NCBI RefSeq assembly: GCF_007846095.1
Contig: NZ_VOEI01000001.1
Coordinates: forward strand, 744,001 to 808,000
Origin: Mucilaginibacter achroorhodeus
Lineage (GTDB): Bacteria; Bacteroidota; Bacteroidia; Sphingobacteriales; Sphingobacteriaceae
DNA: 64,000 nucleotides
Reading direction: 5' to 3'
Shown here: positions 53,625 through 61,804 of the stretch, piece after piece
Position numbering within the stretch: the stretch's first letter is position 1
How the letters are laid out: every line of letters starts with the position of its first letter
The notes under the pieces: model-generated
Told to the model about the DNA's origin: nothing
Databases searched by the model: none
What the model saw: only the letters and a program-made list of their open reading frames with translations
Program-made: the position numbers and the translations under genes

Positions 53625-53840
53625 ATGGCAACGCAATTTGTGACCGACGAAAACGGTAAAAGGACATCTGTGATTATATCGATAGAACATTACGAGAACC
53701 TTTTGCATCAACATCAGCGCGATCTTGAATTAACAGATGAGTACAAGAAGATGATGGATGAAATGCTTTTAAAGGAAGATGATGGTACAGCAACCTACGT
53801 ATCTGCCGAACACATTAAAAGCAAATTCATGCCTAAATGA
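53625..53840 (+). CDS. Antitoxin-like protein
   Basis: 71 residues from the ATG at 53625. The N-terminal half (TQFVTDENGKRTSVIISIEHYENLL) resembles Phd/RelB-type antitoxins that bind their own promoter; the C-terminal part is likely the toxin-binding tail. Its stop overlaps the next ATG by 4 nt (ATGA), the usual coupling in such pairs. It is small and not closely recognised, so the name rests on its partner. Confidence 0.75.
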   Translation: MATQFVTDENGKRTSVIISIEHYENLLHQHQRDLELTDEYKKMMDEMLLKEDDGTATYVSAEHIKSKFMPK

Positions 53841-54115
53841 AATATTTTTTAAAGTACAGACACGAAGCTGAAAAAGATCTTGAAGAAACGAAAAACTATT
53901 ACGCCGATATCTCCCAAGCAGTAGTTGAGAATTTTTTTGCTGAATTTTTTGAAACTGTATCGTTCATACAACAAGAGCCTACCTTATTCCAAATCAGGTA
54001 CAGAAAAATTCGGATCGCACCTATGTATCGCTTCCCTTACGGTGTGCATTACATCATCAAAAAAGATGAAATTGTAATTTTAAGAGTATTGCATTACAAA
54101 AGATATTTTAAATAA
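53837..54115 (+). CDS. RelE/ParE-family toxin
   Basis: 92 residues. The fold pattern is that of ParE/RelE proteins: an N-terminal beta strand (YFLKYRHEAEKDLEE), two helices (NYYADISQAVVENFFAEFFETV) and a beta sheet ending with RFPYGVHYIIKKDEIVILRVLHYKRYF. RelE members cut mRNA on the ribosome while ParE members poison gyrase; the sequence alone does not separate them here. The gene overlaps its antitoxin by 4 nt. Confidence 0.87.
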   Translation: MKYFLKYRHEAEKDLEETKNYYADISQAVVENFFAEFFETVSFIQQEPTLFQIRYRKIRIAPMYRFPYGVHYIIKKDEIVILRVLHYKRYFK

Positions 54116-54198
54116 GCTCTTAATAGTTACAGCATTTATGCCGCTTAGCATGTTTTTTGATAACATAAAGTTTATATTAGGCATTATAAACTATCTGC

Positions 54199-55002
54199 AT
54201 GAAGCGTTTCGTACCCCTTATTATATCCGCCGCCTTATTTTGCAGTTGCGACAACAACCAGCAAAGTGCTGATAAACCCCTTAACCAGGGCCCCGAACTG
54301 TTGCAGCAGTTTAAACCGTTGATAAACGGCACCTGGGTAAAAAAGGATTATATAAAAAAAGTAAAGAAAAGTAAATCGCCACTGGAGGCGGTTGACCATG
54401 GTGTAGGCGTTACCGTATTCCGCATCGATATTTCAAAAATGAAGGGTGATAGCATACCTGTGACCGCGGTGGTAAATAATCATGAGGCTGCAAATTTAAC
54501 CCTGAGGTTTCAACCCGGCAGAAATACCACAACCATTGTTTTTGGCAACGACGAGTTGAGTTATAAACTTAAAAATAACGATACTACGCTTATCATCTAC
54601 CATTACGACAACAAAACGAAAGAAACCAGTAGCGCCCAATACATTAAAGCACCTGATGAAAATAAGGTAGGTGATCTTGCAACTGCCATGAACCTGATGA
54701 TCAACCAAGCCATACTTAGCGGAAACTACCAGGGAACAGATGCAACAGGCAAGCCTGTCAACGCCCGTTTCACCGATGATGGCAAAGTTAGTGGCCTGCC
54801 CGGCTTAAGCACCTATTTTGTACAGAACGACCATATTGCCGATCCACAGCACAGCCATGACGAAATCATGTTTAACATGAATGCCGCCGGCCAAAAATCT
54901 TATTCGTTTATCATCAACAAGAAAACCTTGTACCTGTATGATGATGCCGAACACATTAAATCTAACAAGCCTTCTTATACCCTAAAACGCAAACGCGATT
55001 AG
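54199..55002 (+). CDS. Lipoprotein of unknown function
   Basis: 267 residues with a lipoprotein signal (LFCSC, Cys at 17). The body is beta-rich with two similar halves: each begins with a low-complexity turn and has a GTW/GNYQG motif (INGTWVKKDYI and LSGNYQGTDATGK), suggesting a duplicated lipocalin-like or DUF-type sheet. No family is recognised. Its stop overlaps the stop of the convergent dehydrogenase by several bases. Confidence 0.7.
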   Translation: MKRFVPLIISAALFCSCDNNQQSADKPLNQGPELLQQFKPLINGTWVKKDYIKKVKKSKSPLEAVDHGVGVTVFRIDISKMKGDSIPVTAVVNNHEAANLTLRFQPGRNTTTIVFGNDELSYKLKNNDTTLIIYHYDNKTKETSSAQYIKAPDENKVGDLATAMNLMINQAILSGNYQGTDATGKPVNARFTDDGKVSGLPGLSTYFVQNDHIADPQHSHDEIMFNMNAAGQKSYSFIINKKTLYLYDDAEHIKSNKPSYTLKRKRD

Positions 55003-55859
55003 TTACTATTATCAAGGTATTTGTAAATAGCGATAAGATCTTCGTCGCCATGCTTTTGCGATGCCGCCTCAAATGTTGCTAAAGCTGTTTTGCCTAAAGG
55101 TGTAGCCAAACCGATATCCCGCGAGAGTTTCAGATCTTTCACAATATTCTTTAAGCTGAATGCGGCTTTAAAGTTATTATTTACAACAGCTTCGCCTTTT
55201 AGCTTGGTATATGGGTTGGCAATAGCTGAATTACCTAAAAGCTCAAGCAACACTTGGGGCTCTATCTCGTTATTTTTTGCAAGAATAAGCGCCTCAGCCA
55301 GCCCTTGTGTGTAAAAGCTCAACAGCGTGTTTATAGCAAGCTTTGCCGCATTGCCTGCTCCGGTGTCGCCAACATTTAAGGCCACCTTACCTATTGTTTC
55401 CAAAACCGGTTTAACTTTTTCGAATACGCTCTTCTCTCCGCCAACCATAATTACCAGTTGTGCTGTTTCGGCCTGTTTTACACTGCCCGATACCGGTGCA
55501 TCAAGATAGCTTAAGCCATGCGCCATACATTGCTGCGCCATTTCTTTACTGATGGCAGGTGACACAGTACTCATGTTGATGATCACTTTTCCGTCTCCTT
55601 CACCGGCTAACAGACCGTCTTCGCCTTCAAAAACACTGCGGATAGCTTTATCATCAGTCACCATAATGATGATGATATCTGATTGCCCTAATAATTCTTC
55701 AGGACTTGATGCGGTATTTGCGCCCTGCTCTTTTAATCCTGCTTCTTTATCTTTACTCCGGTTATATACTGTAAGAGGATAACCTGCCTTAAGCAATTGC
55801 TGCGACATTGGAGTTCCCATCAGGCCAAGGCCTATCCAGCCGATCTTCATTGTGTTCAT
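54999..55859 (-). CDS. Beta-hydroxyacid-dehydrogenase-type oxidoreductase
   Basis: 286 residues of the 3-hydroxyisobutyrate dehydrogenase/6-phosphogluconate type. The Rossmann GLGLMGTPMSQQLL starts the NAD(P) domain, DAPVSGSVKQAETAQL is the substrate signature, and the catalytic Lys is in GNAAKLAINTLL. It oxidises or reduces small beta-hydroxyacids; related enzymes act on succinic semialdehyde or glyoxylate. A second ATG lies three codons in (55850). It starts 2 nt after the upstream kinase-like gene. Confidence 0.9.
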   Translation of the reverse strand: MNTMKIGWIGLGLMGTPMSQQLLKAGYPLTVYNRSKDKEAGLKEQGANTASSPEELLGQSDIIIIMVTDDKAIRSVFEGEDGLLAGEGDGKVIINMSTVSPAISKEMAQQCMAHGLSYLDAPVSGSVKQAETAQLVIMVGGEKSVFEKVKPVLETIGKVALNVGDTGAGNAAKLAINTLLSFYTQGLAEALILAKNNEIEPQVLLELLGNSAIANPYTKLKGEAVVNNNFKAAFSLKNIVKDLKLSRDIGLATPLGKTALATFEAASQKHGDEDLIAIYKYLDNSN

Positions 55860-55861
55860 AT

Positions 55862-56854
55862 TTATGATGTAAGTACGTGGTCGTCGAAATATTTCCTAAC
55901 CAACAAATTAATAAACCGTTTTAAATGGGTTTCGTTTAAAAAAACGTTAGACCAGTTTTCAAACCGTTCGCACTGTACACCCAGGTAAAAGAAATACATG
56001 CTTACCCCAAGCATAGGCAGCAGGCGTCGCTCCTCATCATTTATAGGCAAAATACTTTCGTAGCCCGCTAAAAAGCTGTTCAATTTCTCGTCACGTTCCG
56101 TGTCAACTTTCTCGGTGCTGTAAAGCTGGAGGATATAGTAGGCAATATCTAAACAAAGCCAGCCATTACCGCAAAAGTCAAAATCAAATAAATTTATCTT
56201 GCCCTCTGCGGTTATATTCATATTATCGAACCACAAATCCATATGCACTGCACCTTTCCGCAATTGGCTATCATCAGCATGGGCCCACAGTTTGAGTAAA
56301 GTTTGTTGCGTAGAAAGCATCCAATGCATTTCGGCGGAAGATTCGGGAAGAAAGTCCTTGATCTGCTCTACGGATCTTTGCACCATCAGTTCTGCCGTGT
56401 AGGTGGGCCGTTTAAGTGATAAGCCCTCCGTTAGTTGATGAATCTGCGCCATTATCCGCCCTACGGAATAGTGGACATCTGCCGGAAAGTTCAATAGTTT
56501 CTCACCATCAGCATAGGTGAACAATACACCGTAACGCATGCCCTCAGGAGCATGTATCTCCTGTATGTAAATGCCGTCGCTATCATGCAGTGCATAGCTA
56601 ACCGGTATATTGTTGTCCTTTAGCAGATTAAGTAACCGCAATTCTTCCTCAATTTCAAGCCTGTTGCGCCAGCCAAAGCTGTAAACCCTGAATACATATT
56701 TCTGGCTGCCCTGATCATTGATCAGATAGCTATGATTAACACCTGCCTTAAGCAGCTTGCAGGTTACACCGGTATCAAAATCGTAAGCATCTTGTACATA
56801 AGGCGCTAAAATATTCGGCGATAAAATAGAACTGATAACAGGAAAGGTATTCAT
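55862..56854 (-). CDS. Phosphotransferase of the aminoglycoside/homoserine kinase fold
   Basis: 330 residues. The APH-type kinase core is visible: catalytic loop VHMDLWFDNM (H-x-D-x4-N, with Met in place of the usual Gly), metal-binding LFDFDFCGNGW, and an N-lobe KYVFRVYSFGWR. The fold covers antibiotic kinases, homoserine kinase II and small-amine kinases; nothing indicates resistance. It is in an operon with the dehydrogenase downstream, hinting at shared metabolism of an amino alcohol or hydroxyacid, unproven. Confidence 0.82.
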   Translation of the reverse strand: MNTFPVISSILSPNILAPYVQDAYDFDTGVTCKLLKAGVNHSYLINDQGSQKYVFRVYSFGWRNRLEIEEELRLLNLLKDNNIPVSYALHDSDGIYIQEIHAPEGMRYGVLFTYADGEKLLNFPADVHYSVGRIMAQIHQLTEGLSLKRPTYTAELMVQRSVEQIKDFLPESSAEMHWMLSTQQTLLKLWAHADDSQLRKGAVHMDLWFDNMNITAEGKINLFDFDFCGNGWLCLDIAYYILQLYSTEKVDTERDEKLNSFLAGYESILPINDEERRLLPMLGVSMYFFYLGVQCERFENWSNVFLNETHLKRFINLLVRKYFDDHVLTS

Positions 56855-56887
56855 GGCTTTAAATAATGGGGGTACAAAGAAACAAAA

Positions 56888-56913
56888 ACGCCACTGCTTA
56901 TGGGCAGTGGCGT
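56888..56913 (-). terminator. Intrinsic terminator of the tldD-pmbA pair
   Basis: ACGCCACTGC (56888-56897) pairs with GCAGTGGCGT (56904-56913), a perfect 10-bp stem with a 6-nt loop; the minus strand runs on into TTTTTG. It lies 20 nt beyond the pmbA stop. Confidence 0.88.
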
Positions 56914-56933
56914 AAATTATTTTAATAGGCTGT

Positions 56934-58265
56934 TTACACCGCGTCGGACAATGAACTAAAGGTAAAGTCCCTAATTTTCATTGGTGGTATCAGGTAGCTG
57001 CGGTAGCTCTCCACGCTGATGCTGCGCTCGGTTTTACCTAACGCTTCAAGATTGTTAAGCATAATTACCGGACTCTCGTTAAACCTGAAATTTTTAACCG
57101 GGTGAATGATCTTGCCATTCTCAATATAGAACGTGCCATCGCGGGTAAGGCCTGTAAGCAGTAACGACTGCGGATCAACCATGCGGATGTACCATAACCT
57201 TGATACCAGGATACCACGCTCTGTACTTTTTATCAGGTCTTCCAAAGTGGCATCGCCGCCCTGCATGATAATATTTGATGGACCGGGAATAGGCTCAACA
57301 CCCTTCTTCTGCGCCCAGTAACGCGAGTACGATAGGTTTTTAACCACACCTTTATCTATCCATAGCGTTTTCTCGCGCGGTAAGCCATCGCCGTTCCAGG
57401 TTGAGGCAGGAAGATCAGGATTGAATGGGTCTGAGTAGATGGTTACTTTCGGATCAACTAATTGTTCTCCTAAACGGATACCCCCGCCTTTTTTGCTCAG
57501 GAAGCTACGGCCTTCTTCGGCGCTGCGCGCATCAAAACGGAACATATTCTCCATCATGTATGTGGCTGCAACAGGCTCTAATATCACCGTATATTTACCA
57601 GGCTCCAACGCCTTTGCATTTGCCGAAGCATTGGCTTTCATACAAGCTACCCGAGTTGCAGCGGCGGTATCTAATTTAGAAACATCAGTAAAGCCGCGAG
57701 CTGCATAACCGGAGATGGTACCTGCCTCGTTACGTGTGGTAACCGAAAAAGTAACATCACTGCTTTTGTTGTAAGCGAATAACCCCTTAGAGTTCATCAT
57801 GGCGTTAAAGCCACTTGAGTTCTCCAGAAAGCCGGCTGCGTTTAGTTTGCTGTCTTTAGATACCTGCAAGCTTTTACCAACCATTTCGGCTCGGCTTTCA
57901 GGCGTCATGGTTGCGGTATTTGCGTTAAAGGTTATGGATTCTTTAAATTCTCGCGGGCCAAGCATCGGCATATACTCCGGGTTTTCAGGAGCCAGTTGGG
58001 CCAACTCCTCCGCACGGCGTACCACCCTTTCCAGTGATGCATCATCAAACTGGTCGATAGATGCTGAACCGGCTTTCTTTCCGTAAACAGATGTTACGCT
58101 TAAGCCAACATTGCTGATATCGCCTGCTGTTGAAACGGCGTTTAACGCGTAACGTACGTTACCGCCCTCGCTGCCACCAAGGTTTACCTCACATTCTTCG
58201 GCTTTTGAATAGCTTAGTACTTTTTTCAGTAAAGCCTGCGCTTGTTCTTTTGTATATATAGGCAT
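56934..58265 (-). CDS. TldE/PmbA-type peptidase partner
   Basis: 443 residues of the TldD/PmbA family. There is no signal peptide. It lacks the HExxxH metal motif, as expected for TldE (PmbA); the typical central EPVAATYMMENMF and C-terminal SPVIMLNNLEALG stretches are present. With TldD it forms a heterodimeric metalloprotease acting on small peptides. It starts 4 nt after tldD. Which compartment it works in is in question, since its partner looks exported. Confidence 0.9.
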   Translation of the reverse strand: MPIYTKEQAQALLKKVLSYSKAEECEVNLGGSEGGNVRYALNAVSTAGDISNVGLSVTSVYGKKAGSASIDQFDDASLERVVRRAEELAQLAPENPEYMPMLGPREFKESITFNANTATMTPESRAEMVGKSLQVSKDSKLNAAGFLENSSGFNAMMNSKGLFAYNKSSDVTFSVTTRNEAGTISGYAARGFTDVSKLDTAAATRVACMKANASANAKALEPGKYTVILEPVAATYMMENMFRFDARSAEEGRSFLSKKGGGIRLGEQLVDPKVTIYSDPFNPDLPASTWNGDGLPREKTLWIDKGVVKNLSYSRYWAQKKGVEPIPGPSNIIMQGGDATLEDLIKSTERGILVSRLWYIRMVDPQSLLLTGLTRDGTFYIENGKIIHPVKNFRFNESPVIMLNNLEALGKTERSISVESYRSYLIPPMKIRDFTFSSLSDAV

Positions 58266-58269
58266 ATGC

Positions 58270-59907
58270 TTATCCGATCTTTCTTTTTGTGTTAATTACA
58301 TTAACACCGTTAAACCTTGCTGTTGATGAACCATGCGATACCGCGCTGCTTTGGCTTGGCTGGCCTTTACCATCGTTAAATGATCCGCCCAAACGGTAAT
58401 CGCGCTCGTCGCACACTGCTACGCAGGAGTTCCAGAACTCACGGGTATTGGCCTGGTAAGCCACATCGTTAAGCATACCTACAATCTTACCATTCTTGAT
58501 CTCATAGTAAAGCTGTCCGCCAAACTGGAAGTTATAGCGTTGCTGATCGATAGAGAAAGAACCGTCGCCAATAATATAAATCCCTTTTTCTACATTTTTG
58601 ATCATATCATTTACGGCCATTGGCGTTTTGCCCGGCTGTAATGATACATTTGGCATACGCTGGAACTGCACATCCTGCCAGCTTTGTGCGTAGCAGCACC
58701 CCTGCGACTCTTTTAAGCCGATGATATGCGCCTGATCGCGGATGGCCTGGTAATTCACGAGGATGCCATCTTTAATGATGTCCCATTTTTTGCAGGCAAC
58801 GCCTTCGTCATCATAACCAACTGCACCAAGCGAACCCAACTGGGTTTTATCGCCAACAATATTTACGTTCTTGCTGCCAAAGGCAAAATTGCCCGATTTC
58901 CATTTATCCAATGTTAAGAAACTGGTACCTGCAAAGTTGGCTTCATAACCTAACACGCGGTCAAGCTCTGTTGGGTGGCCTACCGATTCATGAATGGTTA
59001 ACCAAAGGTGACTTGGGTCTAAAACCAGGTCGTATTTACCCGGCTCCACACTTTTTGATTTTACCTTTTCTGCAGCCTGTGTTGTAGCAAATTTTACGTC
59101 CTCCAGCATATCGTAACGCTGTTTATACAACGGCGTAATGGAAGATATTTTCTGATCGGCAAGCGGGGTCAGATATTCATAACCCATACCCACCGGCGAA
59201 CTTAACGACCGGCGCGTTTCAAACGAGTTACTTGCCGCATCTATCTTGGTCACGGTAAAAGTTGGGTACAGGCGATGAACGTCCTGGTCTATATAAGAGC
59301 CATCCGTTGAGGCAAAATATTTTTGCTCGTTAACGGCAAATATCATGGAGTTTACAAAGTTTGCACCGCCATTCATGGCAACGGCATTGGTACCTAATAA
59401 CAGGTCGACTTTGTCCTTGATAGGAACTTCAAATGCGTTCTTTTCGATAGGCGTTTTCCAGCTTACTTCACCGTAGCCTTTTTGTGGTGCCAGTTGTACC
59501 GGTGCACTGCCCAGTTTAGCGTTGGCTTTGGCAACTGCAACTGCACGTTGTGCAGCTTTGGCAATGCCTTCTTTGGTTACCTCGTTAGTGGCAGCAAAGC
59601 CCCAGCAGCCATTTGCAATAACGCGTATGCCCACCCCGAATGATTCGGTGTTGGCTACGTTGATGACACGGTTCTCGCGGGTTATCACAAACTGATTAAG
59701 GTAACGGCCAATGCGCACATCGGCGTAACTTGCCCCGGCAGATTTTGCGGTGTTTAAGCCTGCATCAGCCAGTTGCTTTTTAAGGCGTACATCAATACCC
59801 TCAAGCGCCCGCTGCACATCAATAGTGTTGCCATAGCTGTTTAACGACGGCATAGCCATGGCACCGGCACCAATTCCCGTCAGATAAATAAAATCTCTTC
59901 TTCTCAA
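58270..59907 (-). CDS. TldD-type metallopeptidase with twin-arginine signal
   Basis: 545 residues. The N-terminus RRRDFIYLTGIGAGAMAMP matches a twin-arginine export signal. The metal motif HESVGH (His306-His311) and the family C-terminus with GSFNDGKGQPSQSS are present. The start is TTG at 59907, supported by a GGAGG 7 nt upstream, a rare strong Shine-Dalgarno here; no ATG fits. The catalytic half of the TldD/TldE protease. First gene of the pair; the region upstream contains a CTCTCC-type repeat. Confidence 0.92.
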   Translation of the reverse strand: MRRRDFIYLTGIGAGAMAMPSLNSYGNTIDVQRALEGIDVRLKKQLADAGLNTAKSAGASYADVRIGRYLNQFVITRENRVINVANTESFGVGIRVIANGCWGFAATNEVTKEGIAKAAQRAVAVAKANAKLGSAPVQLAPQKGYGEVSWKTPIEKNAFEVPIKDKVDLLLGTNAVAMNGGANFVNSMIFAVNEQKYFASTDGSYIDQDVHRLYPTFTVTKIDAASNSFETRRSLSSPVGMGYEYLTPLADQKISSITPLYKQRYDMLEDVKFATTQAAEKVKSKSVEPGKYDLVLDPSHLWLTIHESVGHPTELDRVLGYEANFAGTSFLTLDKWKSGNFAFGSKNVNIVGDKTQLGSLGAVGYDDEGVACKKWDIIKDGILVNYQAIRDQAHIIGLKESQGCCYAQSWQDVQFQRMPNVSLQPGKTPMAVNDMIKNVEKGIYIIGDGSFSIDQQRYNFQFGGQLYYEIKNGKIVGMLNDVAYQANTREFWNSCVAVCDERDYRLGGSFNDGKGQPSQSSAVSHGSSTARFNGVNVINTKRKIG

Positions 59908-59970
59908 AGTTTGTCCTCCAAAAATTAATTCCCAACCGGGGAAGACGGTTTAAGTAAAAACACAGTGTAA

Positions 59971-60045
59971 AAAGCTTCTCCCTGCCCTCTCCAAATGAAA
60001 GGGTTTATTCTCCGCATTTGAAGTCCTCTCATTTGGAAAGGATTT
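59971..60045. repeat. Intergenic CTCTCC/GGAGAGG-type repeat
   Basis: CTCTCCAAATGAAAGG and CCTCTCATTTGGAAAGG form an inverted pair in the gap between tldD and the membrane-protein gene. It is related to the palindromes at 131-231 and within ispG at 52541-52571. Confidence 0.55.
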
Positions 60046-61804
60046 AGGTGAGGCGCTTAGCCTCGATCCACAGGAAAGTACAAGCTGCAAGCAGCAGCAT
60101 ATAAAAATAAATTTTTGGCACGTCAATCCTAATTTTTTCTTGTATCTGTTTTGTTACATCAGATAATATAGGATGGGCTGATTGATAAGCCGTAGTAGCG
60201 GCAATTTTTTGAGCGGATTGTATGCCCAGCCATTGGTCGCCCGGATAGGCATACCATAAGGCCGAATGGCCACCGCTTTGCAATGTTTGCCAGCCGGGAG
60301 CCGTTGTTTGTCCGTCCGCAAACCACAAGAACGGGACGGACTGGCTCTGCTCTGGGGCAACACGTTCGTTGTTGATAAGTATGGGGCCGCTATCGCCACG
60401 ATCAATATTGAATTTTACCGGTTCGCCGGTAACAGGAAGTGAGGAGAAGGTTATTTTTAACGGATCTGGTTCTGCTTTACGCGCTGCGTTACTGATAAGC
60501 GCCGACCAGTACCAGGCATAGTCTTCTTTGTCACCACCTAATACCCAACTATAGCTGTTGTTGACGATATTAAATACAACCTTCCCTGCGCCCGCTTGCG
60601 CTATGGCAGCAACTGTTTTAGCACCTGTTTTAGCTAAAGCCTGCGTACCGTTATTATGGTTGATGTATGCGGCCCCAACCGGCAATTTACCCGATCTGCT
60701 CTTTTGGGTGCCGATACTAATAAAACCCGGCGAAGCTTCCTTGCCGGATGGCCTATCGACAGCAAAACCGTTTTGCAGCCACGTTTTTTTATCAGTACTG
60801 TCTGCCCGTAATATGACACCCAAGCCGCCATCATTTATCTGCTGTTTAAGCACTGCTGCTTCTGCCGGGTTCAGTGAAGCCAAAACAGACAGATCACCAA
60901 TAACCACATCAAATTTATTAAGGATGGTTGCTGACAGGCTATTGATGTTAGCTTGTGGCAAATTGATAAACTCGGTATTGTATTTATCCTTACTTATAAC
61001 TGTGCGCATGGCTACGGCATAGCCGTTACCCGCCAACCAGTTCTTTAAAAACTTGGTTTCAAAATCCGGCGAAGCCGAAAGCATCAATACCTTAAGCGTT
61101 TTAGTAGGAATAACCTGCACCGGAACATCACCCTGCAAAGCAGTATCGACATATAACTGATAAACTAACTCACCAGTGGCTTTTGGCTTAGCCGAAAGGT
61201 TGAATTTAGCCTCAGATCTTGGTTCGATAGTGACAGAATCAAGAGCCGTTGCCGATCCTTTTAAGGTTAACTTAATTTTTTTGTTCAATATATTGTTATA
61301 CAAGCCCTGTACCTGCAAATTATCGCCAGCTTTAACTTTCTCCGGCCAACTTGCAGCAATTACACCGTGCGGTTTAGATGATGGATGGAAAGCGATAGGT
61401 ACTCCCTCCAACTGTTCTAATTGATATGGCTTTAAACCATCGCCGTAAATATGCAACCCTATCGAATCGCCTAATTCGTCCAAACCTGTAAGCAGCTTTG
61501 CTTTTGCCATCCTTTTCTTTACAGATGCATCTAAGGTGTAAAAGTGAATATTGGCATCAGTAGGCAAGCTGTCTTTGGCAAAGCCGGGAGTGAGTAAGAT
61601 GTGTTTTTGAGCCTTATCGATATTTCGAGTAGTATTGTACTTAAGTGGCAAGGCAATGCACGCCAAAGCCACAACGGCTATTAAAACAGCCGCCAGGCGT
61701 AACCCTATCCACGATCTTTTACGCCGTTTGATCTCCAGCCAGCCGAAAATGATGGCAGCAATGGCGCAAACCGTAATTACAAGATATGGGGGCAGGCTTT
61801 GCAT
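60044..61804 (-). CDS. BatA-operon-type membrane protein, unknown function
   Basis: 586 residues with two N-terminal membrane segments (about 5-22 and 32-52), a long exterior part with beta-rich and Rossmann-like stretches (LKVLMLSASPDFETKFLKNWL, then DVVIGDLSVL) and one C-terminal membrane helix (KIYFYMLLLAACTFLWIEA). The sandwich resembles the GATase-like/BatA-type proteins next to DUF4175 genes. It starts by overlapping the stop of the upstream gene by one base (TAATG). No enzyme signature. Confidence 0.7.
   Translation of the reverse strand: MQSLPPYLVITVCAIAAIIFGWLEIKRRKRSWIGLRLAAVLIAVVALACIALPLKYNTTRNIDKAQKHILLTPGFAKDSLPTDANIHFYTLDASVKKRMAKAKLLTGLDELGDSIGLHIYGDGLKPYQLEQLEGVPIAFHPSSKPHGVIAASWPEKVKAGDNLQVQGLYNNILNKKIKLTLKGSATALDSVTIEPRSEAKFNLSAKPKATGELVYQLYVDTALQGDVPVQVIPTKTLKVLMLSASPDFETKFLKNWLAGNGYAVAMRTVISKDKYNTEFINLPQANINSLSATILNKFDVVIGDLSVLASLNPAEAAVLKQQINDGGLGVILRADSTDKKTWLQNGFAVDRPSGKEASPGFISIGTQKSRSGKLPVGAAYINHNNGTQALAKTGAKTVAAIAQAGAGKVVFNIVNNSYSWVLGGDKEDYAWYWSALISNAARKAEPDPLKITFSSLPVTGEPVKFNIDRGDSGPILINNERVAPEQSQSVPFLWFADGQTTAPGWQTLQSGGHSALWYAYPGDQWLGIQSAQKIAATTAYQSAHPILSDVTKQIQEKIRIDVPKIYFYMLLLAACTFLWIEAKRLT

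Noticed and set aside
55862..56854. Aminoglycoside resistance kinase
   Set aside because: Only the general kinase fold is shared; the catalytic loop differs and the gene sits in a metabolic context.
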